From DASQHY01 sp035602605 (GTDB taxonomy: Bacteria; Acidobacteriota; Terriglobia; Acidiferrales; UBA7541): a stretch of DNA of 44,900 bases. The notes beneath the pieces are model-generated. The model was not told the DNA's origin. It made no database searches and saw only the letters and a program-made list of their open reading frames with translations. The stretch lies in NCBI GenBank assembly GCA_035602605.1, contig DATNLZ010000021.1, forward strand, positions 1-44,900, given 5' to 3'. Below are positions 41,685 to 44,900 of the stretch, in pieces (within the stretch, counting starts at the first letter, position 1; each line of letters opens with the position of its first letter). The translations under genes were made by a program, and so were the position numbers.

Positions 41685-43145
41685 ATGCTTGCCTCACGAC
41701 CGCCTAGAAATAACCGGAACGCGCTAATTCTCTGTCTACTGCTCGTTGGCACGGCCTGCCTTGTGGCCGCAATCGGTGGCGGCAGCACCGCCCCAGCCGA
41801 CGACTCGTATGCAGTTAATTACACTGCCGGCAGCCTGATACGATTGAACGATAATGGTGCGTGGTCGTGGTTCATGGATCCGCGCGTGATCGTAGACAAT
41901 GGCCTGCTGATTGTCGGATCGGTGCGCGCTGTGGGCACCGAGGCTACGAGCGCCAGCCATCCAAACTCTGGCAACGTCGAAGTCGCCGTGTATGACATCC
42001 AAACGGGCAAAGTGGACACGGTGGTGTTGCATCCGCACTTCCAGCAGGACGACCACGACTCTCCAGCATTCTTGGTCCGACCGGACGGGCGCTACCTGGC
42101 CATTTATAGCAAGCATGCCGTCGAGCGAAGGGTATATGTCCGAATTTCTGAGCCACACAATCCGCTGGCGTGGGGACCGACCTCCATCCTCGAGACACCC
42201 GGCAGGAACGTCGCTTACGCAGGCGACAACGACACATATTCAAATCCCTTCAGAATGCCCGACGGCCGCATCTACAACTTCTTTCGCGGTTTCCATCACG
42301 ATCCCAACTACATGTTCTCGGATGATGATGGACAGACCTGGACGTACGGCGGGCGCTTCCTGCACGGAAGGGGTGGCTACAGTCCTTATCTCAAGTACGC
42401 GTACGACGGTAAAGGTACCGTACATTTCGTGGCGACTGAAGATCATCCGCGCAATTTTGACAACAGCCTCTATCACGGGTATTTGCGTAACAACACGATC
42501 TATCTCTCAGATGGCAGCCCGCTCGGCCCGCTCAGTACCTCCACCGACTCCACCATCGCGACATGGGACCTCACCAAAGTGTTTCAGGGAAATCCTGACA
42601 ATGTCGCGTGGATGGTTGATCTCAAGCTGGACAAAGACGATCGCCCTTATGTTTTGTTTTCCTGTCAAATAGACGGCCGAGGACTGCCGCGCGGTAAGGG
42701 CGGCATGGACCTGCGCTATCACTATGCGCGTTGGGATGGCGTTGCGTGGAACAGCGAGGAGATTGCCCACGCAGGAACCAGGCTGTACTCAGGTGAAGAT
42801 GACTATTCAGGACTCGGAGCACTCGATCCGCACAATCCCAATCTCGTGTATATCTCTACCGACGCCGACCCGCTGACGGGTGCACCGCTCATCAGTCGTG
42901 CAGATCAGAAGCGGCATTACGAGCTATTTCGTGGAACCCGCAACGCATATGGCAAATGGACGTGGCTGCCCATCACCCGCCATTCTACCTATGATAACCT
43001 GCGCCCGATCATTCCCCAATGGAATGATCGGCGTACTGCGCTAGTGTGGATGCGCGGCCCGTATCTGAACAACCACGGCGAGTGGTACTCGTCGGTTGTC
43101 GGTTTGATTCTCGGTCCCGACACAGCATTGTCGCCAGCCAGGTGA
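41685..43145 (+). CDS. exported BNR-4 repeat protein (possible carbohydrate-active enzyme)
   Basis: From the ATG at 41685 (GAGG five bases upstream; a GTG at 41652 is the longer alternative) the 486-residue product has an N-terminal hydrophobic export segment (ALILCLLLVGTACLVAAIGG). It then has a beta-propeller of the BNR-4 type: WSWFMDPRVIVDNGLLIVGS, HDSPAFLVRPDGRYLAIYSK, NPFRMPDGRIYNFFRG with the Asp-box-like SDDDGQTWTYGGRF, and YDNLRPIIPQWNDRRTALVW. BNR-4 propellers occur in ulvan and related polysaccharide lyases and in uncharacterised secreted proteins of glycan loci. The catalytic class is not shown; a lyase or glycosidase acting on a uronic-acid-containing polymer is inferred from the window's uronate genes. 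Confidence 0.82.
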   Translation: MLASRPPRNNRNALILCLLLVGTACLVAAIGGGSTAPADDSYAVNYTAGSLIRLNDNGAWSWFMDPRVIVDNGLLIVGSVRAVGTEATSASHPNSGNVEVAVYDIQTGKVDTVVLHPHFQQDDHDSPAFLVRPDGRYLAIYSKHAVERRVYVRISEPHNPLAWGPTSILETPGRNVAYAGDNDTYSNPFRMPDGRIYNFFRGFHHDPNYMFSDDDGQTWTYGGRFLHGRGGYSPYLKYAYDGKGTVHFVATEDHPRNFDNSLYHGYLRNNTIYLSDGSPLGPLSTSTDSTIATWDLTKVFQGNPDNVAWMVDLKLDKDDRPYVLFSCQIDGRGLPRGKGGMDLRYHYARWDGVAWNSEEIAHAGTRLYSGEDDYSGLGALDPHNPNLVYISTDADPLTGAPLISRADQKRHYELFRGTRNAYGKWTWLPITRHSTYDNLRPIIPQWNDRRTALVWMRGPYLNNHGEWYSSVVGLILGPDTALSPAR

Positions 43146-43157
43146 TCGGTACGGCGT

Positions 43158-43610
43158 TTAGTTCGGCGCTTTCTCCTCCGCTGGCGCTTTCTTCTGCGCG
43201 ATGGAACGAATGTAATTAACCAGGTTCCACAATTCAGCCGCCTTCAGACGCTCCCCTTCAGGCGGCATCTCCCCCCTGCCGTACTTGATGATGTAGAAGA
43301 GCTCTCCATCAGTCTTATTCTTCAGCGTTTCGCCGGTCGTCAAATCGCTCATCTTCAGCTTCATGGTAGCCACCACGTCACCCTTGCCATCGCCCTGCTT
43401 GCCATGGCACATGGCGCAGTCGTATCCATACCACTTCTTGCCCTGAGCGATTGACTCTGGAGTCGCCTTAACTGGATTCACCTGACGCACCGCCTCAGCG
43501 GGAATCGTACCAGAGGCGGCGGTTGCACCTTTAGAGGGCGCCTGACCTTCCTGCACTGATCCGGAGAGCGCCGACCCTAACGTCAAAAAAATTAACAAAG
43601 ACTTTAACAT
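43158..43610 (-). CDS. small c-type cytochrome
   Basis: The 150-residue product has a signal peptide (LKSLLIFLTLGSALSGSV), a polar alanine-rich linker, and one class I cytochrome c domain. Heme is attached at CAMCH (residues 65-69) and the sixth ligand is probably M115 in YGRGEMPPEG. The C-terminus is lysine/glutamate/alanine-rich (AQKKAPAEEKAPN). It would carry electrons in the periplasm. A good ribosome binding site (AGGAGG) lies just before the ATG. It converges with the BNR-4 gene, and no oxidase or dehydrogenase gene adjoins it; a link with the exported oxidoreductases is not demonstrated. Confidence 0.93.
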   Translation of the reverse strand: MLKSLLIFLTLGSALSGSVQEGQAPSKGATAASGTIPAEAVRQVNPVKATPESIAQGKKWYGYDCAMCHGKQGDGKGDVVATMKLKMSDLTTGETLKNKTDGELFYIIKYGRGEMPPEGERLKAAELWNLVNYIRSIAQKKAPAEEKAPN

Positions 43611-43621
43611 GTTGGCCTCCT

Positions 43622-44025
43622 GTTCAGAGCATGGTGGGGGCGACGTTCGAAGGCATCGTACGCCCCGAAAACATCAATAACAATCCGATAAATTTGCGCG
43701 AGTTCGTATCTTATGGGGACTCGAACCGATTCCGGGTGCTGCAGCTTCACTGGGGGAAGTTTTCAAAAGGCAGAAAATCATCGTGCGCCGCTCGCCGGGG
43801 TGTCAGTGTTGGTCAGACGTGGCGATGGTTCAATTTGGTGTTTTGGGCCAGTTTGGAACAGGCCGCAAGACTTTGTCAGATTGCCTCCTTATTTATTTAC
43901 TGTAAGTGTCTGATGGCAATGGCCCAAGGCGCTATCAAGTCTGCCGCGATGGCAACGAATTTGCCTAAGTAAGTACTGGCTCAGAGTTCGTTTACCGAGC
44001 CGCATTTCTTACAGAAACTTCAAAT
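43622..44025 (+). other. 404-base intergenic region before the YfiR-like gene
   Basis: A 113-codon frame (43631-43972, beginning MVGATFEGIVRPENINNN) is open here, but it has a chance-like composition, no ribosome binding site and no recognised family, so it is not called. A short inverted repeat GGCTC...GAGCC lies near 43978-44001, just before the YfiR-like start. No promoter could be assigned. Confidence 0.4.
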
Positions 44026-44679
44026 ATGAGCACACATGCTGTGGTCTGGCTTCAGATGCGACGCGCGCGTGACATTGTAACGTTCCTATTTTCCTTCGCA
44101 ATTATCTTTTTTGAGAGTCCTGTTGGCTTGCTCGCGCAGACGCAGACAGGACCAAGCTCCGAGGATCAAGTCAAGGCAAGATACTTGGCGAATATCGCGA
44201 AGTTTGTGGAATGGCCAGAAAACGTGTTCGCAAGCCCTAACGCACCATTTGTAATCGGTATCGTAGGTCATTATTTCGTCGGATTTAGTCTGGGCGATGC
44301 GATTGCGGGCAAGACCATACACGGGCGAAAGGTGCAGATTCGCCTTAAGAAGGCCGGCGAAGATTTGCGGGATTGCCAGATGGTTTTCATCGGTGCTTCG
44401 CAAAAGGGACGATTGGACCAGATCCTGAAGCCGTTGCTAGGGGCCCATGTGCTTGCCGTGGGCGAGTCGGAAGGATTTCTCGAAGCGGGCGGTGCACTGA
44501 ATTTTGTTATGGAAGGTCAGCGAGTGCGGTTCGATGCGAACCTGGCGGCGGCAACCCGCGAGAACCTGCGAATCAGCTCGCAATTGCTGATGGTGGCGCG
44601 AATTGTTCTGAATGGTCGAAGTATGCCCAAGACCTCGGGTCTTCTGCCCGTGCAAGAAGTCGGCGGCGGCAAGAGATAA
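44026..44679 (+). CDS. YfiR family periplasmic protein
   Basis: The 217-residue protein has a signal peptide (TFLFSFAIIFFESPVGLLAQ) and a YfiR (DUF4154) domain: QVKARYLANIAKFVEWPENV, FVIGIVGHYFVGFSLGDAIA, VQIRLKKAGEDLRDCQMVFI, GHVLAVGESEGFLEAGG-like HVLAVGESEGFLEAGGALNF, and RFDANLAAATRENLRISSQL ending near LLMVARIVL. In Pseudomonas, YfiR binds and inhibits the diguanylate cyclase YfiN in the periplasm; in Acidobacteriota such proteins usually precede a TonB receptor or a sensor with GGDEF or kinase domains. The downstream partner would lie beyond the window, where a promoter-like sequence is seen. No catalytic residues are expected. Confidence 0.92.
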   Translation: MSTHAVVWLQMRRARDIVTFLFSFAIIFFESPVGLLAQTQTGPSSEDQVKARYLANIAKFVEWPENVFASPNAPFVIGIVGHYFVGFSLGDAIAGKTIHGRKVQIRLKKAGEDLRDCQMVFIGASQKGRLDQILKPLLGAHVLAVGESEGFLEAGGALNFVMEGQRVRFDANLAAATRENLRISSQLLMVARIVLNGRSMPKTSGLLPVQEVGGGKR

Positions 44680-44864
44680 TGTTGCACGTAGTGTATCGGC
44701 TAGGCGCCGAGAGAAGAGATTCCTTCCGGTTGCCACTCTTGGATAGAAATAATCGATAGCAGCGGTTCCGCAATTCGTCATGTCCGGATAATCTAAAGCA
44801 TTGGACTGACTGAACTTTTGATGCGAGTCTTTGGGAGGAGCAGATTCGTATTCAATTTCTTGTC

Positions 44865-44893
44865 TTGACACAGCCAATAATCTGATATAAGTT
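44865..44893 (+). promoter_or_regulatory. promoter candidate at the window end
   Basis: TTGACA at 44865-44870 is followed after 17 bases by TAAGTT (44888-44893), inside TATAAGTTAC. It follows the same TTGACA-N15-TATA-purine pattern as the two receptor promoters and would drive a gene beyond the window. The 221 bases after the YfiR-like gene hold no other recognisable feature. Confidence 0.5.
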
Positions 44894-44900
44894 ACTTATA

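Noticed and set aside
43710..43740. GGACTCGAACC, resembling the T-loop of a tRNA on the minus strand
   Set aside because: The bases flanking the loop do not form a T-stem (only the closing pair fits), and no acceptor or anticodon arm could be found around it.
43631..43972. 113-codon plus-strand frame before the YfiR-like gene
   Set aside because: No ribosome binding site, no recognisable family and a chance-like composition rich in unrelated residues.

Overview
The window reads as a chromosomal segment of an Acidobacteriota bacterium (class Terriglobia or a close relative). This is inferred from a combination of features: very large Oar-like TonB-dependent receptors with an N-terminal carboxypeptidase-regulatory-like domain, a DUF6599-type protein, many twin-arginine (TAT) exported Gfo/Idh/MocA oxidoreductases and TIM-barrel sugar isomerase-like proteins, a stand-alone LigD polymerase gene beside a separate ATP-dependent ligase gene, and MacB/FtsX-type ABC genes. 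No rRNA, tRNA, CRISPR array, prophage or insertion sequence was found.

Layout. (1) 1-7979, mostly plus strand: the 3' end of a NagZ-like beta-N-acetylglucosaminidase, a decayed winged-helix gene fragment, a heptamer repeat directly in front of alaS, then a cell-wall pair (lytic transglycosylase overlapping an AMIN-domain N-acetylmuramoyl-L-alanine amidase) and a DUF6599-like exported protein. (2) 8204-20770, all minus strand: a long operon-like array, in transcription order IclR regulator, MFS hexuronate-type transporter, KDG kinase, KDPG aldolase, ApbE flavin transferase, then three Gfo/Idh/MocA dehydrogenases, three xylose-isomerase-like TIM barrels and an SDR. Most junctions overlap or nearly touch. 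Two of the Gfo proteins and two of the TIM barrels carry TAT-like leaders. (3) 20886-28455, minus strand: two TonB-dependent receptors, each with its own promoter-like sequence. (4) 28876-33862: uronate isomerase (plus), a small cupin (minus), a secreted GH31 glycosidase and a DUF2127 membrane protein (plus). (5) 33881-36758, plus: LigD polymerase domain, a frameshifted ATP-dependent DNA ligase and an unnamed conserved-looking protein. (6) 36761-44900: a zinc-ribbon protein, a secreted phosphoesterase, an ABC exporter pair with a coupled esterase, a BNR-repeat secreted protein, a small cytochrome c and a YfiR-like periplasmic protein.

How it fits together. Regions 2-4 look like a plant- or microbial-glycan utilisation locus: receptors import oligosaccharides, the exported GH31 and Gfo/TIM-barrel proteins act on them outside the cytoplasm, the MFS protein takes up a uronate, UxaC isomerises it, and KdgK plus Eda convert 2-keto-3-deoxygluconate into pyruvate and glyceraldehyde-3-phosphate under an IclR (KdgR-like) regulator. 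No intact sugar-acid dehydratase, the step that makes 2-keto-3-deoxygluconate, is present. A frameshifted 3' stump of an enolase-superfamily dehydratase survives at 11248-11462, wedged between a Gfo gene and the SDR gene. The most unusual feature is the repeated pairing of exported Gfo oxidoreductases with exported TIM-barrel proteins, translationally coupled to an ApbE flavin transferase, inside a classical KDG operon.
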